From Egicoccus sp. AB-alg6-2 (GTDB lineage Bacteria > Actinomycetota > Nitriliruptoria > Nitriliruptorales > Nitriliruptoraceae): a stretch of DNA of 64,000 nucleotides. Every line of letters begins with the position of its first letter. Positions within the stretch are counted from its first letter, which is position 1. This document shows, in pieces, positions 9,458 through 18,775 of this stretch. Location of the stretch: the NCBI RefSeq assembly GCF_041821025.1, contig NZ_JBGUAY010000007.1, forward strand, positions 124,001 to 188,000. Reading direction: 5' to 3'. Below the pieces are notes generated by a model that did not search any database, had not been told where the DNA came from, and was given only the letters and a program-made list of their open reading frames with translations. Both the position numbers and the translations under genes were made by a program.

Positions 9458-11491
9458 ATGCTCGGCACCGCGCCGACGACGCCCGTACCCGCCACTCCCG
9501 CGCGCGGCGAGCGGGCCGCGTACCGCCGTCCGGGTGACGCCGCCCGGGTCCCGCCCGGGTACTACGCCGCCCTCGAGCCGCTGCTGCCGCTGGTGCGCAA
9601 ACCGGCGCAGTACGTCGGCGGCGAGCACAACCAGGTCGTGACCCCGTGGACGGCGGTCCAGACGCGGTGGCTGCTGTGCTACCCCGACACCTACGAGGTG
9701 GGCCAGCCCAACCAGGGCATCCAGATCCTCTACGAGCTGCTCAACGAACGGGCGACGTCGTCGGCGGAGCGCCTCTACGCGCCGTGGACCGACCTCGAGG
9801 CGCTGATGCGCGAGCACGGCATCCCGGCGTTCTCGCTCGAGGAGCACCGCCCGGTGTGGGCGTTCGACGTGCTCGGGGTCTCCCTACCGCACGAGCTCGG
9901 CCACACCAACCTGCTCAACCTGCTCGACCTCGGCGCCGTCCCCATCCACGCCGACCAGCGCACGGCCGAGGACCCGGTCGTCCTCGTCGGTGGCCATGCC
10001 GCCTACAACCCCGAGCCGCTGGCGCCCTTCATCGATGCGGCCGTCATGGGCGACGGTGAGCAGGTGACGCTGGAGATCGACGACGTGGTCCGCGCGTGGA
10101 AGCACGCCGACGGTGCGGACCGCCGCCAGCTCCTGCGCGAACTCGCCCGGGTCGAGGGGGTCTACGTCCCCGCCTTCTACACCCCCCGCTACACCGACGA
10201 CGGCCGGCTCAAGGCCACGGTCCCGACCGAGCCGGGGGTCCCGTCGATCGTGCCGAAGCGCACGATCCAGGACCTCGAGGAGTGGCAGTACCCGAAGCAG
10301 CAGATCGTGCCGATGACCGAGACGGTGCACGAGCGCTTCAGCGTCGAGATCTTCCGCGGCTGCACCCGCGGATGCCGTTTCTGTCAGGCCGGCATGATCA
10401 CGCGCCCGGTCCGCGAACGTCGCCCCGAGACGGTGCAGAAGCTGGTCGAGGAAGGGGTGCGCAACACCGGTTTCGAAGAGGTCGGCCTGCTGTCGCTGTC
10501 CTCGGCCGACCACTCCGCCATCGGCCCCATCGCCCGCGACCTCGCCGACGCCTACGAGGGCACCGTCACGTCGCTGTCGCTGCCCTCGACCCGCGTCGAC
10601 GCCTTCAACGTGACCCTGTCGAACGAGCTGTCGCGCAACGGTCGGCGCACCGGGCTCACGTTCGCGCCGGAGGCCGGCTCCGAGCGCATGCGCGCCGTGA
10701 TCAACAAGATGGTGTCCGAGGCGGACCTGCTGCGGACGGCCGAGACCGCCTTCAGCGAGGGTTGGCGTCACATCAAGCTCTACTTCATGGTCGGGCTGCC
10801 CACCGAGACCGACGAGGACGTGCTCGCCATCGCCGACCTCGGCATCAAGACCTACGAGGTCGCGCGCCGCTACGGCCGCGCGAACAAGGTCACCATCTCG
10901 GTCGGCGGCTTCGTGCCCAAGCCCCACACGCCGTTCCAGTGGGCGCCGCAGGACTCGCCGGACGAGATCCGGCGGAAGCTGTCGCTGATCCGTCACGCCA
11001 TCAAGGACCACGGGAACCTGAAGCTGCGCACCAACGATCCCGAGGAAGGGGTCATCGAGGGCCTGCTCGCACGCGGCGACCGTCGTGTCGCGCCCGCCGT
11101 CGAGCGTGCCTGGCGTCTCGGCGCCCGCTTCGACGGCTGGCACGAGATGCCGACCCTGGCGACCTGGCAGCAGGCCATGGACGAGACCGGCGTGTCGCTG
11201 GACTGGTTCAGCTACCGGGAGCGCGACGAGAACGAGGCCCTGCCCTGGGACCACCTCGACAGCGGCCTGGAGAAGGGCTGGCTGTGGGAGGACTGGCAGG
11301 ATGCCCGCGCCGACAAGCAACTCGACGACTGCCGCTGGTCGCCCTGTTACGACTGCGGTGTCTGCCCGGGGCTGAGCATCGAGCACGACACCGGCTACAC
11401 CGGCGGCTTCCAGCTTCCGGTGCTCCCCTCCGGCCTGGGTGGAAAGGACACCCTGCCGACCACGCCCGAGCGATACGCCTCCGGCGGCTAG
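9458..11491 (+). CDS. B12-binding-like radical SAM protein (TIGR03960 type)
   Basis: 677-residue radical SAM protein of the TIGR03960 family. The cluster motif is C302-x3-C306-x2-C309 in FRGCTRGCRFCQAG. The N-terminal third is cobalamin-binding-like (CYPDTYEVGQPNQGIQILY). The C-terminus carries further cysteines (SPCYDCGVC). The substrate is not established; the family is nearly always paired with a DUF2344 protein, as here, and often fused to it. ATG 9458 has CGGAGG just upstream. The pair plus rne downstream is a conserved arrangement, hinting at an RNA or ribosome modification role (inference). Confidence 0.9.
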   Translation: MLGTAPTTPVPATPARGERAAYRRPGDAARVPPGYYAALEPLLPLVRKPAQYVGGEHNQVVTPWTAVQTRWLLCYPDTYEVGQPNQGIQILYELLNERATSSAERLYAPWTDLEALMREHGIPAFSLEEHRPVWAFDVLGVSLPHELGHTNLLNLLDLGAVPIHADQRTAEDPVVLVGGHAAYNPEPLAPFIDAAVMGDGEQVTLEIDDVVRAWKHADGADRRQLLRELARVEGVYVPAFYTPRYTDDGRLKATVPTEPGVPSIVPKRTIQDLEEWQYPKQQIVPMTETVHERFSVEIFRGCTRGCRFCQAGMITRPVRERRPETVQKLVEEGVRNTGFEEVGLLSLSSADHSAIGPIARDLADAYEGTVTSLSLPSTRVDAFNVTLSNELSRNGRRTGLTFAPEAGSERMRAVINKMVSEADLLRTAETAFSEGWRHIKLYFMVGLPTETDEDVLAIADLGIKTYEVARRYGRANKVTISVGGFVPKPHTPFQWAPQDSPDEIRRKLSLIRHAIKDHGNLKLRTNDPEEGVIEGLLARGDRRVAPAVERAWRLGARFDGWHEMPTLATWQQAMDETGVSLDWFSYRERDENEALPWDHLDSGLEKGWLWEDWQDARADKQLDDCRWSPCYDCGVCPGLSIEHDTGYTGGFQLPVLPSGLGGKDTLPTTPERYASGG

Positions 11492-11595
11492 GGTTCGCGC
11501 TCCGCCCGGTGCCACGAGCCCAGGGGAGCGAACAACCCGCACCGCCGGTCACGCGCGGCGACCGCCGCGCCGGATCAACCCGACCTGGAGGACCC

Positions 11596-12357
11596 GTGCC
11601 GCAGCAGCGGATCCGCATCCGGTGGACCAAGGAAGGTCGCACGCGCTTCGTCTCGGCGCGCGACCTGACCTCGGTCTGGGAGCGGGCACTGCGCCGGGTC
11701 GATCTTCCGATCGCGTACTCCGAGGGATTCACCCCGCACGCGAAGGTGTCGTTCCCCGATGCGTTGTCCGTCGGCTACACCTCGACGGGCGAGTACGCCG
11801 AATTGACCTTCGCCGCCCCGATCGTCCCGGACCGGGACCTGGCGCGGCTGTCCGCGACCCTCCCCGAGGGCATGGACATCACGACCTACCTGGAAGTGCC
11901 CGACGGCGCGCCGAAGCTGGCACGCATGTTGCGGGCCACCCTCTGGGAGCAGGAATGGCCCAGTGCCGACGCCGCCGCATTGGCGGACCTGCTCCGACGA
12001 CGCAGCGACGAGCTGCTGGCGGCCGAGCACGCCGAGGTCGTCCGACACCGCCCTGATGGCGACCGGACGATCGACGTGCGACCCGCCGTACTCGCCATCG
12101 CCGTGTCGCATCGCGCCGAGCCGGGCGGCACCGCCGCGCCGGCCAGCGCCCGCACCGTTCTCCGTGCGGTGCTCCGCAACGACGGCCCCACCGTTCGACC
12201 CCACGACCTGCTGTCCGCGCTCGGACGCGGCGACGTCGCCGACCCTCCGACCACCCGCAGGGTGGCGCAGGGCGAGCACGTCACCGACGGCCTGCGCGAG
12301 GCCCTCAGTGGCCAGGTCGAACCGCTGGTCCTGCACGTCGATGCGGAGGCCGCCTGA
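11596..12357 (+). CDS. DUF2344 (TIGR03936) radical SAM partner
   Basis: 253 residues. Seen: IRIRWTKEGRTRFVSARDL at the N-terminus and PIAYSEGFTPHAKVSFPDAL, diagnostic for DUF2344/TIGR03936. The family is the C-terminal partner or fusion half of TIGR03960 radical SAM proteins; its reaction is unknown. GTG 11596 has CTGGAGGA upstream. It ends 16 nt before the RNase E/G start, so the three genes probably share an mRNA. Confidence 0.88.
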   Translation: MPQQRIRIRWTKEGRTRFVSARDLTSVWERALRRVDLPIAYSEGFTPHAKVSFPDALSVGYTSTGEYAELTFAAPIVPDRDLARLSATLPEGMDITTYLEVPDGAPKLARMLRATLWEQEWPSADAAALADLLRRRSDELLAAEHAEVVRHRPDGDRTIDVRPAVLAIAVSHRAEPGGTAAPASARTVLRAVLRNDGPTVRPHDLLSALGRGDVADPPTTRRVAQGEHVTDGLREALSGQVEPLVLHVDAEAA

Positions 12358-12373
12358 CCAAGCGAGCCCCCAA

Positions 12374-14731
12374 GTGACCGATCCCACCGAGTCCGAGACC
12401 CCCGACACCGAGGAGTCCCCCCGCACCGAGAGCACCCGCAACCGCAGCCGCTCACGCGGCACGACCTCGACGCGCACGCGTTCGCGCAGTCGTGCCTCCG
12501 ACGCCGCGAAGGAAGCGAGCGCGTCCTCCGAGCACGCGTCGTCCGACGCTGCGGCGGCGGGCGACGCTGCTGGTGCCGGGGAAGCCGTCTCCGATGCGCC
12601 GGCGCGCGGGCGCAAGACCTCGTCGCGCAAGAGCAGCGGGCGAAAGACCACGTCGAGGAAGAAGGCGACGGCGGACACGACCGACGCGCCCGAGGGCGAC
12701 GCGCCCGAGGTCGCGTCTTCCTCGCAGGACCGCGACGACACGCCTCGAGGGCGAGGCCGCCGGGCCGCACCGAAGACGGACACCGACGGCAGCGACGGCG
12801 ATGACGCCGACGAACGCGGCGACGGCGGGAAGCGCGGCGGCGATGCCGGCCGCGACACGGACCAGCGGTCGTCCGCCGACCGCGACACCACGGACGACGC
12901 CGGTGACGACGAGGGCGGCCGACGCCGACGCCGGCGTGGGCGTCGCGGACGGGGCGGTCGCGGACGCGGCGGTGGCCGGGGCGGCAACGGCCGAGGCGAC
13001 GGCAACGGTGGTGAGGCACGGCCGTCCGACGACGACACGCGGGCGGACGACGAACCGGCGTCGCGGACGGCGGGGAGCCGTCGCAAGGAGCAGGTGTCGA
13101 CGTCCTCCGACGACGACGCGCATCACGACGAGGACAGCGTCGAAGCGGCCATGGCCAAGGGCGGCACCCGCCTCGCCGCCAAGCGCAAGAGCCGCAACGG
13201 CGGGGGTGGCAACGGCGGTGGCAACGGACGCGGCCGCGGGCAACGCCCCGGTGGGGTGTCCGAGGAGGTCCGCCGCGCCATCCTCGAGGGGCCGCCGCGC
13301 ACCATGCTGGTGACCGCCCGGGCCGACCGGACCCAGATCGCGGTGCTCGAGGACCGCACCGTGGTCGAGCACTACGTCACCCGCAAGGAGGACGTCACCT
13401 ACGTCGGCAACATCTACATGGCACGGGTGCAGAACGTCCTGCCGGGCATGGAGGCCGCCTTCCTCGACATCGGCAAAGGTCGCAACGGCGTGTTGTACGC
13501 CGGTGAGGTCCTCTACGACGAGCTCGACCTCGAGGAGGGCGCCGAGGAGCGCATCGAGAACGTCCTCAAGCCGGGCCAGAAGGTGTTGGTGCAGGTCACC
13601 AAGGACCCGATGGGATCCAAGGGGCCCCGCCTGACCATGCACCTGTCGCTCGCCGGCCGCTACATGGTGCTGGCGCCGAACTCCGACCTGTTCGGAATCT
13701 CGCGCAAGCTCACCGATCGCGAGCGCGACCGCCTGCGCAAGCTGGTCAAGAAGGTCAAGCCGTCCGAGCACGGCGTCATCGTGCGCACGGCGGCCGAGGG
13801 CGCCACCGACGAGCAGATCACGGCCGACCTCGAGCGCCTGCTCGCCAAGTGGCAGCGCGTCGAGGACGCCGCCGAGGGGGCGAAGGCGCTCACGACCGTC
13901 TACGAGGAGCCCCCGCTGGTCGTCAAGGTGATCCGCGACAACTTCGGTCCGGAGTTCGAGCGCTGCATCGTCGACGACGAGGACCTCTACACCCAGGTGC
14001 GCGACTACCTCGAGGAGGTGGCGCCCGAGCTGTTGGACAAGGTCGAGCTGTACGGCGCACCGACCACGGACGCGCGGTCGAAGGCCGCCGGTGCGCCGTC
14101 GGCGGACGGCACCAGCCCGGCCGACGACGCCGATGCCGACGCCACCGCGGGGGAGGGTGAGGACCCGGCCGACAAGACGCCGGCCCCCGAGGTACAGGCC
14201 GAGCTCGACCGCGGGACCGTCGACCTCGAGGCCGCCCGCGAGCGGCGCAAGGACCTGCCGGCACTGTTCGACGCCTACGACGTGTCCGACCAGTTGCGCA
14301 AGGCGATGGGCAAGAAGGTGTGGTTGCCGTCCGGCGGCTACCTCATCATCGAGACCACCGAGGCGATGAAGGTCATCGACGTCAACACCGGCAAGTTCAC
14401 CGGCAGCGGCGACACCAACCTCGAGGAGGTCGTGCTCAAGACCAACCTCGAGGCCGCCGACGAGATCGTGCGCCAGCTGCGGTTGCGCGACATGGGCGGC
14501 ATCATCGTCATCGACTTCATCGACATGCTGCTCAAGTCGAACCAGGAGCAGGTCGTCCGCCGGCTGAAGCGTGAACTGCTGCGCGACCGGACAAAGACGC
14601 GCGTGTCCGACGTCTCGAAACTCGGGTTGGTGCAGATGACCCGCAAGAACGTCAGCCAGGGCCTGGTCGAGTCGTTCAGCCACAGCTGCAAGGCCTGCGA
14701 GGGTCGCGGCATCGTCAGCGAGATCGACTGA
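12374..14731 (+). CDS. rne: Ribonuclease E/G
   Basis: 785-residue endoribonuclease for mRNA decay and rRNA/tRNA processing. Residues ~1-290 are low-complexity, rich in Ser/Arg/Asp/Gly with RG-rich stretches near 185-215, probably a disordered RNA- or partner-binding arm. The S1 domain is near 335-420 (VGNIYMARVQNVLPGMEAAF), followed by RNase H-like and 5'-sensor regions. The catalytic DVNTG lies near 667, with IDFIDM following. The zinc-link cysteines are in CKAC near 771. An acidic Ala/Asp insertion (about 560-620) interrupts the catalytic region just before LFDAYDVSDQLRKAM. GTG 12374 is the first start after the upstream gene. Confidence 0.93.
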   Translation: MTDPTESETPDTEESPRTESTRNRSRSRGTTSTRTRSRSRASDAAKEASASSEHASSDAAAAGDAAGAGEAVSDAPARGRKTSSRKSSGRKTTSRKKATADTTDAPEGDAPEVASSSQDRDDTPRGRGRRAAPKTDTDGSDGDDADERGDGGKRGGDAGRDTDQRSSADRDTTDDAGDDEGGRRRRRRGRRGRGGRGRGGGRGGNGRGDGNGGEARPSDDDTRADDEPASRTAGSRRKEQVSTSSDDDAHHDEDSVEAAMAKGGTRLAAKRKSRNGGGGNGGGNGRGRGQRPGGVSEEVRRAILEGPPRTMLVTARADRTQIAVLEDRTVVEHYVTRKEDVTYVGNIYMARVQNVLPGMEAAFLDIGKGRNGVLYAGEVLYDELDLEEGAEERIENVLKPGQKVLVQVTKDPMGSKGPRLTMHLSLAGRYMVLAPNSDLFGISRKLTDRERDRLRKLVKKVKPSEHGVIVRTAAEGATDEQITADLERLLAKWQRVEDAAEGAKALTTVYEEPPLVVKVIRDNFGPEFERCIVDDEDLYTQVRDYLEEVAPELLDKVELYGAPTTDARSKAAGAPSADGTSPADDADADATAGEGEDPADKTPAPEVQAELDRGTVDLEAARERRKDLPALFDAYDVSDQLRKAMGKKVWLPSGGYLIIETTEAMKVIDVNTGKFTGSGDTNLEEVVLKTNLEAADEIVRQLRLRDMGGIIVIDFIDMLLKSNQEQVVRRLKRELLRDRTKTRVSDVSKLGLVQMTRKNVSQGLVESFSHSCKACEGRGIVSEID

Positions 14732-14751
14732 ACCCACCCATGTTCGCATGT

Positions 14752-14791
14752 GTGCGGGTCACCCCGACCGTAACCACGGGGTGACCCGCAC
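14752..14791 (+). terminator. Strong hairpin after rne
   Basis: Perfect 14-bp stem (14752-14765 with 14778-14791) and 12-nt loop, 20 nt after the rne stop. There is no T-run, as is common for actinobacterial terminators. It separates the rne operon from the ABC exporter genes. Confidence 0.7.
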
Positions 14792-14875
14792 GAGTGTCGC
14801 CGACGCCCCCGCCTGGCGTTCGACCGTTCCCGAACCAACGGGGCGGCAGCGTCGAGACCCTTCGAACCGAGCCGG

Positions 14876-14881
14876 TAATCT
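14876..14881 (+). promoter_or_regulatory. Putative -10 element, leaderless ABC exporter mRNA
   Basis: TAATCT with exactly 7 nt before the ATG at 14889, the spacing expected if transcription starts on the A of the start codon. No ribosome-binding site precedes that ATG, which fits a leaderless mRNA. Confidence 0.5.
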
Positions 14882-14888
14882 CCGCACG

Positions 14889-16844
14889 ATGAGCGCTGTC
14901 AACTCCCGCCCCACCCCACGCGCCCGCGACGGTGTCATCCGTCGCGGCGCGGTCGTGATCGCCCAGGCGCTGCGGTCGGCGCCCAAGCCGTTCGCCTGGG
15001 GCATGGCCGGCTCGACCGTCTTCGCCGGCATGACCGTGGCGTCGTCGCTGGTGCTCGGCTGGGTCACCGACAACGTCATCCTGCCGTCGTTCGCGGCCGG
15101 TGAGACCGACCGCGGCCTGCTGGTGACCGCGGTGGCGGCCATCGTCGGCGTCGCGACGCTGAAGGCGATCGGGGTCTTCGGACGCCGCTACGGGGCCTAC
15201 GTGGCCCAGTACGGCCTGCAGGCGATGTACCGCCGCCGCGTCACCCGTCGGTACCTACAACTGCCGATTTCGTGGCACCGGCGCCATCCCACCGGCGAAC
15301 TGCTGTCCAACGCCAACGCCGACGTCGAGTCCGCCTTCTTCGTCGCGGCCCCGCTGCCGATGGCGTTCGGCGCCTCGCTGATGCTGGTGGCCACCGCCGG
15401 CCTCCTGGTGTTCACCGACCCGTTCCTCGCCGCGATCGGGTTCTCGGTCGGGCCGTTGCTGGCGCTCGCCAACTGGTACTACCAGCGTCGCATGCGCCAC
15501 GCCGCGACCGTCGCCCAACAGGCACGCGCCGACGTCTCCGAGGTCGCGCATGAGTCCTTCGACGCCGCCCTCGTGGTCAAGACGATGGGTCGCGAGGCGG
15601 CCGAGGCGGACAAGTTCCGCGGCATCTCCGAGGACCTGCGCGACAAGATGATCGTCGTCGGACGCCTGCGCGCGTTCTTCGACCCGGTGATCGAGGCCCT
15701 GCCCAACGTCGCGATCCTGCTCGTGCTGCTGGTGGGGGCCATGCGGGTCCGCGACGGGGCACTCAACGCCGGCGCGCTGGTGACCTTCGCCTACCTGTTC
15801 CGCCTCGTCGCCCTGCCGATCCGGGTGTTCGGCTGGCTGCTCGGCGAGCTGCCCCGTGCCGTGGTCGGCTGGGACCGGGTGCAGCGGGTCCTCGACGCGG
15901 TCGGCGACATGGTCTACGGCCGCCACCGTGAGCGCCGCGAGGGCGGGGCCCAGAGCGGGCTGGACGACGTCAGCTTCCTGCATCCGAGCAGTGCCCGCGA
16001 AGACCTCTCCGAGGGCTCGCCCGACCTCGCCGCCGGCCGTCCGGAGGCCGAGCCGGTCGCCGGCCAGGTCCCGCCCGGGACCGGGGACCTCGCCGTCGAC
16101 CCCGACGCCGCGACCACCCGCGGGGTCGAGGCGGTCACCTTCGACGTCGAGGCTGGCAGCACGGTGGCGCTCGTCGGGCCGACCGGGGCGGGCAAGTCCA
16201 CGGTCGCGTCGTTGCTGGTGCGCCTCTACGACCCCGACGCCGGTTTGGTCCGCTTCGACGGTCGCGACGTGAAGGACCTCGACCGCGACCAGCTCGCCGC
16301 CGACGTCGCGATCGTGTTCCAGGAGGCGTTCCTGTTCGACGACTCCGTGCGCGAGAACATCACCCTGGGGGGCGACTACACCGACGAAGAGGTCGAGGCA
16401 GCCGCCCGCCTGGCCCAGGCGCACGACTTCATCAGCACCCTCGACGCCGGCTACGACACCGAGGTCGGCGAGCGCGGCGCGACCCTGTCCGGCGGCCAAC
16501 GGCAGCGGATCGCGTTGGCGCGGGCCCTGATCCGCAAACCCCGGCTGCTGGTGCTCGACGACGCCACCTCGGCGGTCGATCCCTCGGTCGAGTCCGAGAT
16601 CCTGCGTGGCCTCTCGGACGCGGCCCTGCCGTCGACGGTGGTCGTCGTGGCCTACCGGCGCGGTTCGATCGCGCTGGCCGACGAGGTGGTCTTCGTCCGC
16701 GAGGGACGCATCGAGGGGCGCGGCACCCACGACGACCTGCTGCGCGAGGTGCCCGCCTACGCCGCCCTGGTCACCGCCTACGAGCGGCAGGCCCTCGAGG
16801 CGCACGAGGAACGTCGCGCGCACGCCGAGGGAGGTACGCGATGA
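14889..16844 (+). CDS. ABC exporter half-transporter with degenerate ATP site
   Basis: 651 residues: six-helix exporter domain (about 20-330), a long acidic linker (about 345-415), then an ATPase domain. Walker A GPTGAGKST is at 430-438 and the signature LSGGQ at 533-537. Walker B ends Asp557-Asp558 where the catalytic glutamate should be, and the H-loop position holds Tyr589 (VAYRRG) instead of His. So this subunit's own ATP site is predicted to be hydrolysis-poor while its signature is intact. It overlaps the next gene by 4 nt, and the two should form a heterodimer. Substrate unknown (lipid, peptide or drug). Confidence 0.88.
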   Translation: MSAVNSRPTPRARDGVIRRGAVVIAQALRSAPKPFAWGMAGSTVFAGMTVASSLVLGWVTDNVILPSFAAGETDRGLLVTAVAAIVGVATLKAIGVFGRRYGAYVAQYGLQAMYRRRVTRRYLQLPISWHRRHPTGELLSNANADVESAFFVAAPLPMAFGASLMLVATAGLLVFTDPFLAAIGFSVGPLLALANWYYQRRMRHAATVAQQARADVSEVAHESFDAALVVKTMGREAAEADKFRGISEDLRDKMIVVGRLRAFFDPVIEALPNVAILLVLLVGAMRVRDGALNAGALVTFAYLFRLVALPIRVFGWLLGELPRAVVGWDRVQRVLDAVGDMVYGRHRERREGGAQSGLDDVSFLHPSSAREDLSEGSPDLAAGRPEAEPVAGQVPPGTGDLAVDPDAATTRGVEAVTFDVEAGSTVALVGPTGAGKSTVASLLVRLYDPDAGLVRFDGRDVKDLDRDQLAADVAIVFQEAFLFDDSVRENITLGGDYTDEEVEAAARLAQAHDFISTLDAGYDTEVGERGATLSGGQRQRIALARALIRKPRLLVLDDATSAVDPSVESEILRGLSDAALPSTVVVVAYRRGSIALADEVVFVREGRIEGRGTHDDLLREVPAYAALVTAYERQALEAHEERRAHAEGGTR

Positions 16845-18661
16845 CGGCGCCCCCGCAGGTCGTCCAGCCGGCCCCCACCGAGGGTGCGTGGCGAACCCTG
16901 GTCCGCGGCATCTCGCTCAGCCCCGAGCTGCGCGTCGGGCTGCCCGGCACGCTCGTGCTGGCGTTCTTCGCCACCGCCGGGCGCGCGATCGTCCCCATCG
17001 CCGTGCAACGCACGATCGACGACGGTCTCAATCCCGCCGCCGGCGGCGTGGACATGCTCGCCGTCCGCAACGCGGTGATCCTGGCGGGCGTCGCGGTGCT
17101 GCTGACCGCGCTCGCCAGCGGTTGGATGAACTGGCGTCTGGCGACCGTGGTCGAGACGGCGCTGTCGAATCTGCGCGTGCGCGCCTTCCGGCACATCCAC
17201 GACCTGTCGATGCTGCACCAGGCGACCCAGCAACGCGGCGGCCTCACGGCCCGGGTCACGACCGACATCGACGAGATCAGTCGGTTCATGCAGTGGGCCG
17301 GCCTCAACCTGATCACCGCGACCGGGCAGCTGACGGTGTCGCTGCTGGTGATGCTGTACTACTCGTGGCGGCTCACCGTCGTCGTGCTGGTGGTCTTCCT
17401 GCCGTTTCTGTTCCTGGCCCGCTGGTTCCAGGTCCGGCTCACCGACGCCTACCTCGCCGTCCGCGAGCGCGTCGGCGTCATGCTCGGGGCGCTGGCCGAG
17501 ACCGTGGTCGGCGCGCCGGTGGTCCGGGCCTACGGCATCGAGCGCCGCACCCAGAGCCGCCTGGACCGGCGCATCGAGGACCACCGGCTCGCCGCCCTGC
17601 GCGCCGGCCGGCTGTCGGCGTCGTTCTCCGGCAGCGGCGAGGTGTTCGCCGGCATCGCGACCGCCGGCGTGGTCATCGCCGGCGTGGCGCTGGGCATCGA
17701 CGACCAGGTCACGCCGGGCACCGTGCTCGCGTTCCTGTTCCTCATCGCGCTGTTCGTCGAACCGGTCCTGATGGCGACCGAGGTCATCAACGAGGGCCAG
17801 AACGCCGTCGCCGGCTGGCGGCGGGTGCTCGACGTGCTCGACCTCGATCCCGACGTCGCCGACCCGGGCGAGGAGGGCGAGGCGCTGCCGAAGGGACCCA
17901 TCGGGGTCGCGTTCGAGCACGTCGCCTTCCGCTACCCGCGTCCCGGGGAGACCGGGCGCAACGCCACGGGCCCCCAGGTGCTCCATGACATCGATCTCGT
18001 CATCGCGCCCCAGACGCGGGTCGCGGTCGTCGGTGAGACGGGCTCGGGCAAGACCACCTTCGCCAAGTTGCTCACGCGGCTGATGGATCCGTCCGAGGGA
18101 CGGGTCCTGCTCGGCGGGGTCCCGCTGGACCGGGTCCGCTTCGACTCGCTCCGCCGACGCGTGGTGATGGTGCCCCAGGACGGCATGCTCTTCGACGGCA
18201 CGATCGCCGACAACGTGCGCCAGGGACAGCCCAGCATCGACGCGGAGGACCTCGAGCTGGCGATGGTCGAGCTCGGCCTGGCCGACTGGGTCGCGGAGCT
18301 GCCCCGGGGTCTGCAGACCCCGGTGGGGGAGCGCGGCAACGCGCTCTCCGCCGGTGAACGGCAGCTGGTCGCACTGGCGCGGGCCTACGTGGCCAACCCG
18401 GACCTGCTGGTCCTCGACGAGGCGACCTCGGCGGTCGACCCGGCCACCGAGGTCCGGCTCCAGCGGGCGCTGGTCGGTCTCACCAGCGGACGGACCACGA
18501 TCACGATCGCCCACCGCCTGTCCACCGCGGAGGCGGCCGACGAGGTGCTGGTGTTCGACCAGGGCCGGGTCGTCGAGCGCGGACCCCACCGCGACCTCGT
18601 CGATGCCGGTGGTGTCTACGCGGGGCTGCACCTGAGCTGGCGGGCGGGCACCTCCAGCTGA
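16841..18661 (+). CDS. ABC exporter half-transporter, catalytic partner
   Basis: 606 residues: six-helix exporter domain (about 25-325) followed by an ATPase domain. Walker A GETGSGKTT is at 398-406, Walker B ends Asp526-Glu527, and the H-loop His is 558, so the ATP site is complete. The signature is LSAGE at 502-506 instead of LSGGQ. This complements the preceding subunit: the catalytic site combines this protein's Walker motifs with the partner's LSGGQ. The ATG overlaps the upstream stop (ATGA). Homologous pairs in mycobacteria and Thermotoga have the same one-dead-site design. Confidence 0.88.
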   Translation: MTAPPQVVQPAPTEGAWRTLVRGISLSPELRVGLPGTLVLAFFATAGRAIVPIAVQRTIDDGLNPAAGGVDMLAVRNAVILAGVAVLLTALASGWMNWRLATVVETALSNLRVRAFRHIHDLSMLHQATQQRGGLTARVTTDIDEISRFMQWAGLNLITATGQLTVSLLVMLYYSWRLTVVVLVVFLPFLFLARWFQVRLTDAYLAVRERVGVMLGALAETVVGAPVVRAYGIERRTQSRLDRRIEDHRLAALRAGRLSASFSGSGEVFAGIATAGVVIAGVALGIDDQVTPGTVLAFLFLIALFVEPVLMATEVINEGQNAVAGWRRVLDVLDLDPDVADPGEEGEALPKGPIGVAFEHVAFRYPRPGETGRNATGPQVLHDIDLVIAPQTRVAVVGETGSGKTTFAKLLTRLMDPSEGRVLLGGVPLDRVRFDSLRRRVVMVPQDGMLFDGTIADNVRQGQPSIDAEDLELAMVELGLADWVAELPRGLQTPVGERGNALSAGERQLVALARAYVANPDLLVLDEATSAVDPATEVRLQRALVGLTSGRTTITIAHRLSTAEAADEVLVFDQGRVVERGPHRDLVDAGGVYAGLHLSWRAGTSS

Positions 18662-18721
18662 CGGCTGCGAGCCGCGACCGCGCCGGATGACCCTCGGTGT
18701 CGGGGCGTCGCAGCGGCTGGC

Positions 18722-18727
18722 TACCCT
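18722..18727 (+). promoter_or_regulatory. Putative -10 element before the ALDH-like gene
   Basis: TACCCT (TAnnnT) 48 nt before the preferred start of the aldehyde-dehydrogenase-like gene. No clear -35 hexamer. Confidence 0.3.
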
Positions 18728-18775
18728 CGCCCCGGACCCACCGCGGGGGTGGGACGGGTGGGCGAGGAGCCTGTG

